Assembly: GCF_900459405.1 (NCBI RefSeq)
Contig: NZ_UHFN01000007.1
Location: 930,001-994,000, forward strand
Direction of reading: 5' to 3'
Source: Streptococcus hyointestinalis
GTDB taxonomy: Bacteria > Bacillota > Bacilli > Lactobacillales > Streptococcaceae
Length of the DNA: 64,000 nucleotides
Under the pieces are notes generated by a model that searched no databases, was not told the origin of the DNA, and was given only the letters and a program-made list of their open reading frames with translations. Numbering within the stretch: position 1 is the stretch's first letter; every line of letters begins with the position of its first letter. Below, piece by piece: positions 8,787-16,265 of this stretch. The position numbers and the translations under genes were made by a program.

Positions 8787-10163
8787 ATGGCTGTCGAAAT
8801 TATAATGCCAAAGCTCGGTGTGGACATGCAAGAAGGCGAAATCATCGAGTGGAAAAAACAAGAGGGCGATGTGGTCAATGAAGGCGATATCCTCCTTGAA
8901 ATCATGTCGGACAAGACCAATATGGAGCTAGAAGCTGAGGATTCTGGTGTCTTGATTAAGATTGTCCATGGCAATGGCGATGTCGTGCCCGTCACAGAAG
9001 TCATCGGCTATCTAGGAGCTGAGGGCGAAGTGGTCGCAGAAACTTTTGCGAGCCAAGAACCAGCCCAGCCGATACCACAAGAACAGGTAAAACCAGCGCC
9101 AGCTAAGGAGGCAGTTCAAGAAGTCGCTATCCAGCGCTCAGCAGGTGAAAAGGTTCGTGCCACGCCTGCTGCCCGTGCCACCGCTCGCAAGCTCGGACTT
9201 GACCTTGAGGTCATCCCAGGAAGCGGTGCTAAGGGACGCATTCACAAGGACGACGTGGAAAAATTCAAGGGTGCACAGCCTAAGGTCAGCCCACTGGCAG
9301 CTAAGATTGCGCTTGATCACGGACTGGACTTGTCAACTATCACAGGTACAGGTACTAATGGCAAGATTATGAAAGCAGATGTCCTAGCTGCCATTAAGCC
9401 AACTGTGGCTGAACAAGCAGCGCCAGCACCAGCTGTCACGGAAAAACCAGCGCTTCCTGAGGGTGTTGAAATCATCAAGATGAGTGCTATGCGTAAGGCG
9501 ATTGCAAAAGGCATGACCCATTCTTACCTGACGGCACCGACCTTTACGCTTAACTATGACATTGACATGACCAACCTCATTGCCCTGCGTAAGCAAGTCA
9601 TTGAGCCTATCATGAATAAGACTGGCAACAAAGTGACCTTTACCGATTTGATTGGGCTTGCGGTGGTCAAGACTCTGATGAAACCAGAGCACCGCTATCT
9701 AAACGCTTCTCTCATCAATGACGCTCAAGAAATCGAGCTACACCAGTTTGTCAATCTGGGTATTGCTGTTGGGCTTGATGATGGTCTGGTTGTGCCAGTT
9801 GTGCATGGTGCGGACAAGATGAGCCTGTCTGAGTTTGTCACAGCCTCAAAAGACGTTATCAAAAAAGCACAGACCGGCAAGCTAAAAGCCGCTGAAATGT
9901 CTGGCTCAACCTTCTCTATTACCAACCTTGGCATGTTTGGCACTAAGAGCTTTAACCCAATCATCAATCAGCCAAACTCAGCTATCCTAGGGGTAGCAGC
10001 GACTGTGCCAACGCCTGTAGCGCTTGACGGTGAAGTCGTTATCCGACCAATCATGGCAATGTGCCTGACCATCGACCACCGTATCGTCGATGGCATGAAC
10101 GGCGCCAAATTCATGGTTGACCTCAAAAACCTACTCGAAAACCCAATGAAACTACTGATATAA
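8787..10163 (+). CDS. pdhC: Dihydrolipoamide acetyltransferase (E2) of pyruvate dehydrogenase
   Basis: The core acetyltransferase of the complex, 458 residues. A single lipoyl domain (1-80) has its lipoylation lysine at K43 in SDKTN. A Pro/Ala linker follows, then two peripheral-subunit-binding-like motifs (about 125-165, ending GRIHKDDV, and about 170-205, ending GKIMKADV). The catalytic domain ends with TIDHRIVDG, giving the HxxxDG active site near residue 429. Two PSBD copies in tandem are less common than one. The lipoyl domain is nearly the same as the N-terminus of PdhD further down. Confidence 0.93.
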   Translation: MAVEIIMPKLGVDMQEGEIIEWKKQEGDVVNEGDILLEIMSDKTNMELEAEDSGVLIKIVHGNGDVVPVTEVIGYLGAEGEVVAETFASQEPAQPIPQEQVKPAPAKEAVQEVAIQRSAGEKVRATPAARATARKLGLDLEVIPGSGAKGRIHKDDVEKFKGAQPKVSPLAAKIALDHGLDLSTITGTGTNGKIMKADVLAAIKPTVAEQAAPAPAVTEKPALPEGVEIIKMSAMRKAIAKGMTHSYLTAPTFTLNYDIDMTNLIALRKQVIEPIMNKTGNKVTFTDLIGLAVVKTLMKPEHRYLNASLINDAQEIELHQFVNLGIAVGLDDGLVVPVVHGADKMSLSEFVTASKDVIKKAQTGKLKAAEMSGSTFSITNLGMFGTKSFNPIINQPNSAILGVAATVPTPVALDGEVVIRPIMAMCLTIDHRIVDGMNGAKFMVDLKNLLENPMKLLI

Positions 10164-10402
10164 GGTAAGATGTGAGCTCGTCAAAACACGCAGGAAAAAT
10201 AGGAAGTTGACGTAGACAGCTTGCTGTCAGGTCACGCTTATCTTTTTTCCAAAGTGTTTCGAGCAAACTCAGTTCAGCGTAAAAAACGAAGAGAAAATAG
10301 GAAAGCGACGCAGGGACTGTAAGTCCCAAGACGACTTTATCTTTTTCCCGACGTTTTTAGCTCGCATTCAAAGTTGCTGATATAAAGTAAGATGTGAGCT
10401 CG
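10156..10402 (+). repeat. Tandem pair of long imperfect hairpins between direct repeats
   Basis: A 25-base sequence at 10156-10180 recurs with one mismatch at 10378-10402 (both end GATGTGAGCTCG). The first copy starts inside the last codons of pdhC. Between them sit two related units of about 90-105 bases, 10176-10264 and 10260-10364. Each is bounded by GCTCG/CGAGC ends, carries a GGAAAAATAGGAA or GAAAATAGGAAA stretch that can pair with a TATCTTTTT run, and has a small internal hairpin (GACAGC-TT-GCTGTC; GGGACT-GTA-AGTCCC). This spacer has no convincing gene. It may be a dispersed streptococcal repeat or a processed RNA; I cannot name the family. Confidence 0.65.
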
Positions 10403-10443
10403 CAGTCAACATTACGAATTGAATTGTCAGGTGAGGAGTAGCA

Positions 10444-10827
10444 ATGAAAATAGAGCATGTTGCACTTTATGTGGAAGATTTAGAAAAAAGCAAAGCGTTT
10501 TTTGAACACTATTTCAAAGCGCAGGCAGGAGCACAGTACCACAATAAGAAAACCAACTTTCGCTCCTATTTTTTGACCTTTGAGGGCGGTGCAAGGCTTG
10601 AAATCATGACTAGAGATGATTTGGAGCTTCAAGCTAAACCTCACACACGAACAGGCTTTGCGCATATTGCTTTTAGCTTGGGAAGCAAAGAAAAGGTCGA
10701 TAGCTTAACGGAGCAGCTTGTTTTAGATGGTTATGAGTGTATCAGTGGTCCAAGGACCACTGGCGATGGTTACTATGAGTCTTGCATTTTGGATAGTGAA
10801 GGCAATCAGATAGAACTAACGGTTTAA
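10444..10827 (+). CDS. VOC (glyoxalase/bleomycin-resistance) family protein
   Basis: A 127-residue single-module pair with the vicinal-oxygen-chelate signature start KIEHVALYVEDLEKSKAFFEHYF and a closing YYESCILDSEGNQIELTV. The likely metal-ligand residues are H5, E53 or nearby, H74 (GFAHIAF) and E124. The length equals the usual lactoylglutathione-lyase-like proteins, but the substrate cannot be read from sequence. SD GTGAGGAG lies 6 bases before the ATG. It sits between pdhC and pdhD on the same strand, an unusual interruption of a pdh operon; a role in detoxifying or using a related carbonyl compound is only a guess. Confidence 0.8.
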   Translation: MKIEHVALYVEDLEKSKAFFEHYFKAQAGAQYHNKKTNFRSYFLTFEGGARLEIMTRDDLELQAKPHTRTGFAHIAFSLGSKEKVDSLTEQLVLDGYECISGPRTTGDGYYESCILDSEGNQIELTV

Positions 10828-10830
10828 AAA

Positions 10831-10856
10831 GTTTACATAAATATAAGTTTGTAAAC
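10831..10856 (+). promoter_or_regulatory. Inverted repeat GTTTACA/TGTAAAC upstream of pdhD
   Basis: Perfect 7-bp arms with a 12-bp spacer lie 42 bp before pdhD. It looks like an operator for a dimeric regulator and could allow separate control of pdhD. No clear promoter elements are visible around it. Confidence 0.4.
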
Positions 10857-10897
10857 ATCTATTTCAAACAATTATCATAAAAAGAATAGGAGACATC

Positions 10898-12652
10898 ATG
10901 GCAGTTGAAGTGATTATGCCAAAACTCGGGGTGGATATGCAGGAAGGCGAGATCCTCGAGTGGAAAAAACAAGAAGGTGATGTGGTCAACGAAGGCGACA
11001 TTCTCCTTGAAATCATGTCGGACAAGACAAACATGGAGCTTGAGGCAGAGGACTCAGGCGTGCTTTTGAAAATCGTGCACCAAGCAGGTGAGACAGTACC
11101 TGTCACTGAGGTTATCGCCTACATCGGTGCTGAGGGCGAGAGTGTAGAGGCGCCAAGTGCGACTGCGACCATCACAGCAGCGGACGGTCAGTCTGTCACA
11201 GCGCCAGCACAACCAAGTAAAGAAGCCGTCGCAGAAGTGGCAGCCCAGCCAAAAGAAGCGCTGGGTGCGGATGAGTACGATATCGTGGTCGTCGGTGGTG
11301 GTCCTGCTGGTTACTACGCAGCCATCCGTGGCGCTCAGTTGGGTGGCAAGATTGCCATCGTCGAAAAGTCAGAGTTTGGTGGCACCTGCCTCAACAAAGG
11401 CTGTATCCCAACCAAGACTTACCTCAAAAACGCAGAGATTCTCGATGGACTGAAAATCGCAGCGGGTCGTGGGATTAACCTCGCCTCAACCAACTACAGC
11501 ATTGACATGGACAAGACCGTAGCTTTCAAAGACGGCGTTGTCAAGACCTTGACTGGCGGTGTGCGTGGACTTTTGAAAGCCAACAAAGTCGAGATTTTCA
11601 ACGGTTTGGGGCAGGTCAACCCAGACAAGACCGTGGTTATCGGCGATAAGGTCATCAAAGGACGCCATATCATCCTTGCCACAGGCTCAAAAGTCTCTCG
11701 TATCAACATCCCAGGTATCGACTCACCGCTTGTCCTCACGTCTGACGACATCCTTGATTTAAAAGAAATCCCAAGTTCACTAGCTGTTATCGGTGGCGGC
11801 GTTGTCGGGGTCGAGCTGGGTCTGGTTTATGCCGCTTACGGCACGGAAGTGACTGTGATTGAGATGGCAGACCGTATCATCCCAGCTATGGATAAGGAAG
11901 TGTCGCTTGAGCTTCAACGTATCCTCGCTAAAAAGCACGGCATGAAGTTCTTGACCTCAACCTCCCTCAGCGAAATTGTCGAGCACGGCAACCAATTGAC
12001 ACTGAAATTAGCGGACGGTACTGAAGTTGTCGCTGACAAGGCGTTGCTTTCTATCGGTCGTGTACCACAGCTCAAGGGGCTTGAAAATCTTGACCTCGAG
12101 CTTGAGCGTGGACGTATCAAGGTCGACGCTTACCAAGAAACATCTATCAAGGGTATCTACGCCCCAGGTGATGTCAACGGTACCAAGATGCTTGCCCATG
12201 CTGCTTACCGTATGGGTGAGATTGCGGCTGAAAATGCCCTGCGTGGCAATACAAGAAAAGCCCACCTCGACTTCACACCTGCAGCTGTCTACACCCATCC
12301 AGAAGTGGCAATGGTCGGCTTGACCGAAGACCAAGCCCGTGAGCAGTACGGCGAGATTTTGGTCGGCAAAAATAGCTTTGCCGGAAACGGACGTGCCATC
12401 GCTTCAAACGAAGCAGAAGGCTTTGTCAAAGTCATCTCCGAGCCAAAATACCACGAAATCCTAGGTGTTCACATCATCGGACCAGCTGCCGCTGAAATCA
12501 TCAACGAAGCAGCTACCATCATGGAAATGGAACTCACTATCGACGAGGTTGCCCAATCCATCCACGGACACCCAACCTTCTCAGAAGTCCTCTACGAAGC
12601 CGTTATGGACGTCCTTGGCGAAGCCATCCATAACCCACCAAAACGTAAATAA
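10898..12652 (+). CDS. pdhD: Dihydrolipoamide dehydrogenase (E3) with N-terminal lipoyl domain
   Basis: This FAD enzyme reoxidises the dihydrolipoyl groups of E2 with NAD+. The 584-residue protein carries its own lipoyl domain (1-80, lysine K43 in SDKTN), a linker rich in Ala/Pro, then the flavoprotein. That part has GGGPAGYYAA (FAD binding, about 130), the redox-active disulfide GGTCLNKGCIPTK (about 161-173), GGGVVGVELG (NAD binding) and the C-terminal HPTFSE active-site His motif. Lipoyl-bearing E3 is known in streptococci. SD AATAGGAGA precedes the ATG. A strong terminator follows, ending the operon. Confidence 0.94.
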   Translation: MAVEVIMPKLGVDMQEGEILEWKKQEGDVVNEGDILLEIMSDKTNMELEAEDSGVLLKIVHQAGETVPVTEVIAYIGAEGESVEAPSATATITAADGQSVTAPAQPSKEAVAEVAAQPKEALGADEYDIVVVGGGPAGYYAAIRGAQLGGKIAIVEKSEFGGTCLNKGCIPTKTYLKNAEILDGLKIAAGRGINLASTNYSIDMDKTVAFKDGVVKTLTGGVRGLLKANKVEIFNGLGQVNPDKTVVIGDKVIKGRHIILATGSKVSRINIPGIDSPLVLTSDDILDLKEIPSSLAVIGGGVVGVELGLVYAAYGTEVTVIEMADRIIPAMDKEVSLELQRILAKKHGMKFLTSTSLSEIVEHGNQLTLKLADGTEVVADKALLSIGRVPQLKGLENLDLELERGRIKVDAYQETSIKGIYAPGDVNGTKMLAHAAYRMGEIAAENALRGNTRKAHLDFTPAAVYTHPEVAMVGLTEDQAREQYGEILVGKNSFAGNGRAIASNEAEGFVKVISEPKYHEILGVHIIGPAAAEIINEAATIMEMELTIDEVAQSIHGHPTFSEVLYEAVMDVLGEAIHNPPKRK

Positions 12653-12661
12653 TGACAAACA

Positions 12662-12695
12662 AATAGAAGCCCTTAATCAGGCTTCTATTGTTTTT
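12662..12695 (+). terminator. Terminator of the pdh operon
   Basis: AATAGAAGCC pairs with GGCTTCTATT across an 8-nt loop, followed by GTTTTT. It also lies just beyond the 3' end of the convergent RelA/SpoT-like gene. Confidence 0.85.
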
Positions 12696-12704
12696 ATATG
12701 AAAG

Positions 12705-13262
12705 TCATTTTGAAGCAAGAGTTTGCTTATGACTTTCAATGTTTTGTTTAGCGTCTTTTTCATCCCAAATCTGTAACTCCCAAGGAAAGTTACCGTTAGG
12801 AGCAAAATAAGCATGAACACCAATATAACCGTCAGCGTCTTTCAAGTACCAATTACTGAGTTTGTAATTGTCTTTCCAATCATCTATCTTGTTTAAGATA
12901 GCATTGACATCATGAGAATCGAGTATCACCCTCGCCCCAAAAATGTCGTTTAAAATGGTGTTGACGGGATATGTTGTCTCTCTTTTCCTGTGGTAGTCGA
13001 TTTTGTCTAAGATACTTTCTGTTGTCTTGACTCTGTAATAAAAATTAATGTCTTTTACGTCGGCTTTATACAGATAATCATTGATAGCCTCATGTAAATG
13101 TAAGCGATACGCCAAAATGTACTCTGTAGGAACTTTGCTAAACGTCCTAGAAAGATTGACTTTTTCAACTTTACCGGTCTCAAAATAATCTTTTGCGTAT
13201 TGTTCATGTATCTTATTGATTTCAGTAACCAATCGTTCAACTTTTTCAATCATTTTTGGCAT
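12705..13262 (-). CDS. RelA/SpoT-like nucleotidyltransferase-domain protein
   Basis: 185 residues from the first in-frame ATG. The segment FYYRVKTTESILDKI, then NDIFGARVIL, then DGYIGVHAYFAPNGNFPWELQIWDE, follows the order of the RelA/SpoT synthetase fold (R/K-rich substrate strand, acidic GARVI motif, Gly-Tyr-His motif, ExQIW). The family makes (p)ppGpp or, in toxin versions, pyrophosphorylates other targets; which applies here is unknown. The ATG at 13262 has no Shine-Dalgarno sequence. The frame is open upstream for eight more codons to a TAA that is also the stop of the membrane-peptide ORF at 13287-13466, so this may be the lower half of one split gene. Confidence 0.7.
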   Translation of the reverse strand: MPKMIEKVERLVTEINKIHEQYAKDYFETGKVEKVNLSRTFSKVPTEYILAYRLHLHEAINDYLYKADVKDINFYYRVKTTESILDKIDYHRKRETTYPVNTILNDIFGARVILDSHDVNAILNKIDDWKDNYKLSNWYLKDADGYIGVHAYFAPNGNFPWELQIWDEKDAKQNIESHKQTLASK

Positions 13263-13286
13263 TATTTCTACTAGTGACTGCAGCGT

Positions 13287-13466
13287 TTACTTTGGTTGCT
13301 GACTGTTGTGAACGGGATACCTGCGCCCTTGCTTATGGTGCTTGTTTTGACGTTTTCGTCTTATAATAGGTCTATTGTGCGTGCTTTCATTCTTGTCATT
13401 GCTGTCATTTCTACTAATCCAAAGATAAACTAAAAGGCAAAAAGCCAAAGTCAAAATGTATTTCAT
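13287..13466 (-). CDS. 59-residue membrane-anchor peptide, possibly the N-terminal part of the RelA/SpoT-like gene
   Basis: The ORF begins MKYILTLAFCLLVYLWISRN, a single membrane segment, then a basic hydrophilic tail (RPIIRRKRQNKHHKQGRR). A good SD (GAGGGAG) lies before the ATG at 13464-13466. Its stop is in the same reading frame as the downstream RelA/SpoT-like ORF, separated by one TAA and eight sense codons. Either the two are a translationally linked pair or a once-fused 253-codon membrane-anchored enzyme has acquired a nonsense codon. Confidence 0.6.
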   Translation of the reverse strand: MKYILTLAFCLLVYLWISRNDSNDKNESTHNRPIIRRKRQNKHHKQGRRYPVHNSQQPK

Positions 13467-13643
13467 TATTGTACTCCCTCACCATTCATCATCGTTATAA
13501 TCCCAACTCTTCTATACTGTTATTATATCAATTTTTGACAACAATAAAAAGCGTATTTTGTCTCTTTTCTAACGAACTTTGGATGACGCCAAAGCTTTTT
13601 ATGGTCTTGTCATTTTAGCTTATAAAAGTTGGAGTTATATTAT

Positions 13644-13672
13644 TTGGGCTGTGTGTGGCTTTATGCTATAAT
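13644..13672 (+). promoter_or_regulatory. Promoter of lplA
   Basis: TTGGGC (13644-13649), 17-bp spacer, perfect TATAAT (13667-13672). The 57-base leader ends in an AGAAAGAG site. The rest of 13467-13643 holds no gene I can support. Confidence 0.7.
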
Positions 13673-13729
13673 GAAAGCGGTTAGGTGTTGAAAAAACATC
13701 CCACAACCTTTTAGAAAGAGTGCGTTTTT

Positions 13730-14722
13730 ATGAAATATATCGTTAATAACAGTCATGACCCTGCTTATAATATCGCCCTTGAAGCTTACGCTTTTCGTGA
13801 GTTGACGGCGCTGGATGAGATTTTTATTCTCTGGATCAATGAGCCAGCCATCATCATCGGCAAGCACCAAAACACCATTGAGGAGATTAACAAGGCCTTT
13901 ACCGATGAACACGGTATCCATGTGGTGCGTCGTCTGTCTGGTGGCGGTGCGGTTTACCATGATTTAAATAACCTTAACTACACTATTATCTCTAATAAAT
14001 CTGACGAAGGGGCTTTTGATTTTAAGACCTTCTCAAAACCGGTCATTGATACGCTAGCAAACCTCGGCGTTAAGGCGGAGTTCACAGGGCGCAATGACCT
14101 TGAGATTGACGGCAAAAAGTTCTGTGGCAATGCGCAAGCCTACTACAAAGGGCGCATGATGCACCACGGTTGTCTCCTTTTTGACGTGGACATGTCTGTT
14201 CTTGGGCAAGCCCTCAAGGTGTCAAAAGACAAGATTGAGTCTAAAGGGGTCAAGTCAGTGCGTGCACGTGTGACCAATATCGTTGACGAATTGCCAGAGA
14301 AAATAACGGTGCAGGAGTTCAGCGACGCTTTGCTTAATCAGATGAAAAAAGAGTATCCTGATATGGATGAGTATGTCCTGACAGACGAGGACCTTTCTGC
14401 CATTCAAAAGCTTCGTGACGAGCAGTTTGCGACATGGGATTGGACCTATGGACAAGCGCCAGACTACACCATTGAGCGTAGCGTGCGCTACCCAGCTGGG
14501 AAAATCACGACCTACGCTGATGTGGAAAATTCTATCATCAAGTCGCTCAAGATTTACGGGGATTTCTTTGGCGTGCGTGGGGTTGAGGACATTGAGGAGC
14601 TGCTAAAAGGCGTGCGCTATGAATACAGCGATGTGCTGGCAAAGCTCAACACCATCGACACTACCCAGTATTTCTCACGCATGACCACCGAAGAAGTGGC
14701 AAAAGCCATTGTCGAAGCTTAA
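13730..14722 (+). CDS. lplA: Lipoate-protein ligase
   Basis: Attaches lipoate, via lipoyl-AMP, to lysines of lipoyl domains. The 330-residue protein begins MKYIVNNSHDPAYNIALEAY and carries the ligase signature RRLSGGGAVYHD near residue 68, the lipoate-site segment GRNDLEIDGKKFCGNAQAYY, and a C-terminal accessory domain. Position next to the pdh operon fits: PdhC and PdhD each offer a target lysine (K43). It is transcribed from its own promoter and ends in a terminator shared with the convergent TetR gene. Confidence 0.93.
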   Translation: MKYIVNNSHDPAYNIALEAYAFRELTALDEIFILWINEPAIIIGKHQNTIEEINKAFTDEHGIHVVRRLSGGGAVYHDLNNLNYTIISNKSDEGAFDFKTFSKPVIDTLANLGVKAEFTGRNDLEIDGKKFCGNAQAYYKGRMMHHGCLLFDVDMSVLGQALKVSKDKIESKGVKSVRARVTNIVDELPEKITVQEFSDALLNQMKKEYPDMDEYVLTDEDLSAIQKLRDEQFATWDWTYGQAPDYTIERSVRYPAGKITTYADVENSIIKSLKIYGDFFGVRGVEDIEELLKGVRYEYSDVLAKLNTIDTTQYFSRMTTEEVAKAIVEA

Positions 14723-14724
14723 CG

Positions 14725-14754
14725 AAAAGCTCTCTACTTGTGTAGAGAGCTTTT
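14725..14754 (+). terminator. Bidirectional terminator between lplA and the TetR gene
   Basis: AAAAGCTCTCTAC pairs perfectly with GTAGAGAGCTTTT across TTGT. A/T runs on both sides allow use from either strand. Confidence 0.85.
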
Positions 14755-15289
14755 AGAGTATATGGAGACTTGCGACGAGTTCTGCGATGATAGCGGCGAC
14801 TTCCTGTGAGGGGCGGTCGTAGTCTAGTGTGAGATAGTATTGCAGTGTCCCAAAGATAGCGTTTGCCATAAAGTGGGCTTGGTAGTGTCGCTTGGCTCTA
14901 GTGAGCGTCTTGTCTGAAAGCATGACCAAGCAAGATTCAATCATTTGACTTTTTATCATGCTTTGAAGCTCCAATGAGCCGTTATAATTGAGAAGGGCAG
15001 ACAGCAGAGCGCCTTTTTGACGCAGCAGCACAATAATCTGGTAAAAATAGTCCTCATTCAGCTGTGTGTGTTCTTTCTGGATGGCAAAGATTTCCTTTGT
15101 GAGCTCTTCTTGATAATCCACAATCAACTCGATTTTATCTTGATAGTGATTGTAAAAGGTTTTACGTGTGGTCTTGGCTTCTCTGACCAGATCGCTAATG
15201 CGAATACTTTCAAAGCTCTGCTCTTTCAGCAAAATCTCTAGCGCATCAAAATAGCGCTGGCGTGTTTTTAAAAAGCGTGCATCTAACAT
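14753..15289 (-). CDS. TetR/AcrR family transcriptional regulator
   Basis: 178 residues with an N-terminal helix-turn-helix (TRQRYFDALEILLKEQSFES, then IRISDLVREAKTTRKTFYNHYQDK), the standard TetR recognition-helix pattern, and an all-helical C-terminal ligand domain. AGGAGGT lies just before the ATG. It is divergent from the HXXEE membrane-protein gene with a 131-bp shared control region, so that gene is its most likely target along with itself. The ligand is not predictable. Confidence 0.85.
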   Translation of the reverse strand: MLDARFLKTRQRYFDALEILLKEQSFESIRISDLVREAKTTRKTFYNHYQDKIELIVDYQEELTKEIFAIQKEHTQLNEDYFYQIIVLLRQKGALLSALLNYNGSLELQSMIKSQMIESCLVMLSDKTLTRAKRHYQAHFMANAIFGTLQYYLTLDYDRPSQEVAAIIAELVASLHIL

Positions 15290-15346
15290 GGTGACCTCCT
15301 ATGACTACAAAAGGGGCAAAAGCGTGTAATAGCAGGCATTTCGCCC

Positions 15347-15374
15347 TTGCCATTTACCCCAAAAAAACTATAAT
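15347..15374 (+). promoter_or_regulatory. Promoter of the HXXEE gene
   Basis: TTGCCA (15347-15352), 16-bp spacer, TATAAT (15369-15374). It lies in the divergent region controlled, presumably, by the TetR protein; I could not find a clear palindromic operator. Confidence 0.65.
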
Positions 15375-15420
15375 AAGTCTATCATAAGTAAACAAAATGT
15401 ATCTTAAAAAGGAGTTTCTC

Positions 15421-16083
15421 ATGACATTTTTACGCAATCATTGGTATGACTTAGGGTTGATTCCTATGAGTTTGACAGCCCTTTATTTAGCCCTCAACTG
15501 GGGAGACCTTTCTGTCCTCTCACGCTTAGCCTTGCTCAATTTCTTTGTGATTTGGTGGCATCAGTTCGAGGAATACCGCCTGCCAGGAGGTGAGGCTGCT
15601 ATTACTAATCTCGCCATGCAGCCAAGTGATGATGGACCGAGCGACCGCTATCCGCTCAATCAAAACAATGCTATGGTCATCAATGTCCTAGCTAGTCTTA
15701 TCTTTTACTTTCTACCTGTTTTCTTTCCAAATATCCTTTGGCTTAGTTTTGCGCCTGTGGTCTTTGGACTTTTGCAGTTTGTTGTTCACGCTATCATCAC
15801 CCCTAAAAAAATCGACAACCGCTTTTACTCGCCGGGTCTAGGTGCTGTCATTTTAGGGCATGTGCCTATCGCTTGCTATTGGTTCTACTATACCATGACA
15901 AAAGGACAGCTGACGCTGCTTGATATCGTATTTGGTGTCGTTTATCTCATGCTCTTTGTAGCTGGCTTTATGATGAAAATGGGCTACGGGATTTTAAAAA
16001 GCCCAACATCACCTTATCCATTTCCAAAAGCTGAGTTTGAACGTGGTGGCTATGCTGAGCGTATCAGACAGTTAGATAATTAA
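15421..16083 (+). CDS. HXXEE-domain membrane protein
   Basis: A 220-residue polytopic membrane protein with about six hydrophobic segments. The motif WWHQFEEYRLPGG (HxxEE) in the first third, and HAIITPKKIDNRFYSPGL later, match the HXXEE family of unknown enzymatic role. The ATG at 15421 has AAAAAGGAG 8 bases upstream and is preferred over an in-frame ATG at 15397 with no SD. Divergent TetR regulation suggests an inducible function, perhaps in membrane lipid or hydrophobic-compound handling; that is inference only. Confidence 0.75.
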   Translation: MTFLRNHWYDLGLIPMSLTALYLALNWGDLSVLSRLALLNFFVIWWHQFEEYRLPGGEAAITNLAMQPSDDGPSDRYPLNQNNAMVINVLASLIFYFLPVFFPNILWLSFAPVVFGLLQFVVHAIITPKKIDNRFYSPGLGAVILGHVPIACYWFYYTMTKGQLTLLDIVFGVVYLMLFVAGFMMKMGYGILKSPTSPYPFPKAEFERGGYAERIRQLDN

Positions 16084-16113
16084 TGACTGGACAGAACAAT
16101 ACTGTAAATTAGT

Positions 16114-16179
16114 TTAACCAACACCAATCACAATTATTGTTATCAAACAAGTGATAAATGCTTTAAAATATTTTTTCAT
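16114..16179 (-). CDS. shp: SHP-type pheromone precursor (short hydrophobic peptide)
   Basis: A 21-codon ORF starting MKKYFKAFITCLI and ending TIIVIGVG, with an AAAGGAGA site 9 bases before the ATG. Lys-rich start, hydrophobic body and a C-terminal Ile/Val/Gly tail are what SHP pheromones look like. The gene is divergent from rgg, as in known SHP/Rgg pairs. In the family the propeptide is exported, trimmed to its C-terminal 8-9 residues, re-imported by the oligopeptide permease and bound by Rgg. Odd point: the mature region has no Asp or Glu, which the described SHP groups carry at or near the start of the active peptide. Confidence 0.82.
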   Translation of the reverse strand: MKKYFKAFITCLITIIVIGVG

Positions 16180-16209
16180 GTAAGCTATCTCCTTTCTTAA
16201 AGTAAATGG

Positions 16210-16238
16210 TATAATAAAATAAGTGCCGTATTTATTTT
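16210..16238. promoter_or_regulatory. Divergent shp/rgg control region with AT-rich inverted repeat
   Basis: AAAATAA (16216-16222) and TTATTTT (16232-16238) form 7-bp arms around a 9-bp centre. The repeat abuts a TATAAT (16210-16215) that can serve rgg, and on the other strand it lies upstream of a TACCAT/TATACC -10-like sequence for shp. A similar repeat precedes strA, so this is a candidate Rgg box. Confidence 0.5.
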
Positions 16239-16265
16239 TCTCATATGTGCAAAAAGGAGAATAGG

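Noticed and set aside
10123..10329. 68-codon minus-strand ORF in the pdhC-VOC spacer
   Set aside because: It lies within the repeated hairpin units and overlaps the end of pdhC; no SD, and the reading frame is not kept in the second repeat unit.
10413..10420. TACGAATT resembling a SigX box before the VOC gene
   Set aside because: The last base differs from TACGAATA and the context lacks the T-rich upstream run seen at coiA; the gene has no link to competence.
13055..13249. 64-codon minus-strand ORF overlapping the RelA/SpoT-like gene in another frame
   Set aside because: Out-of-frame shadow with no SD; the translation resembles no family.
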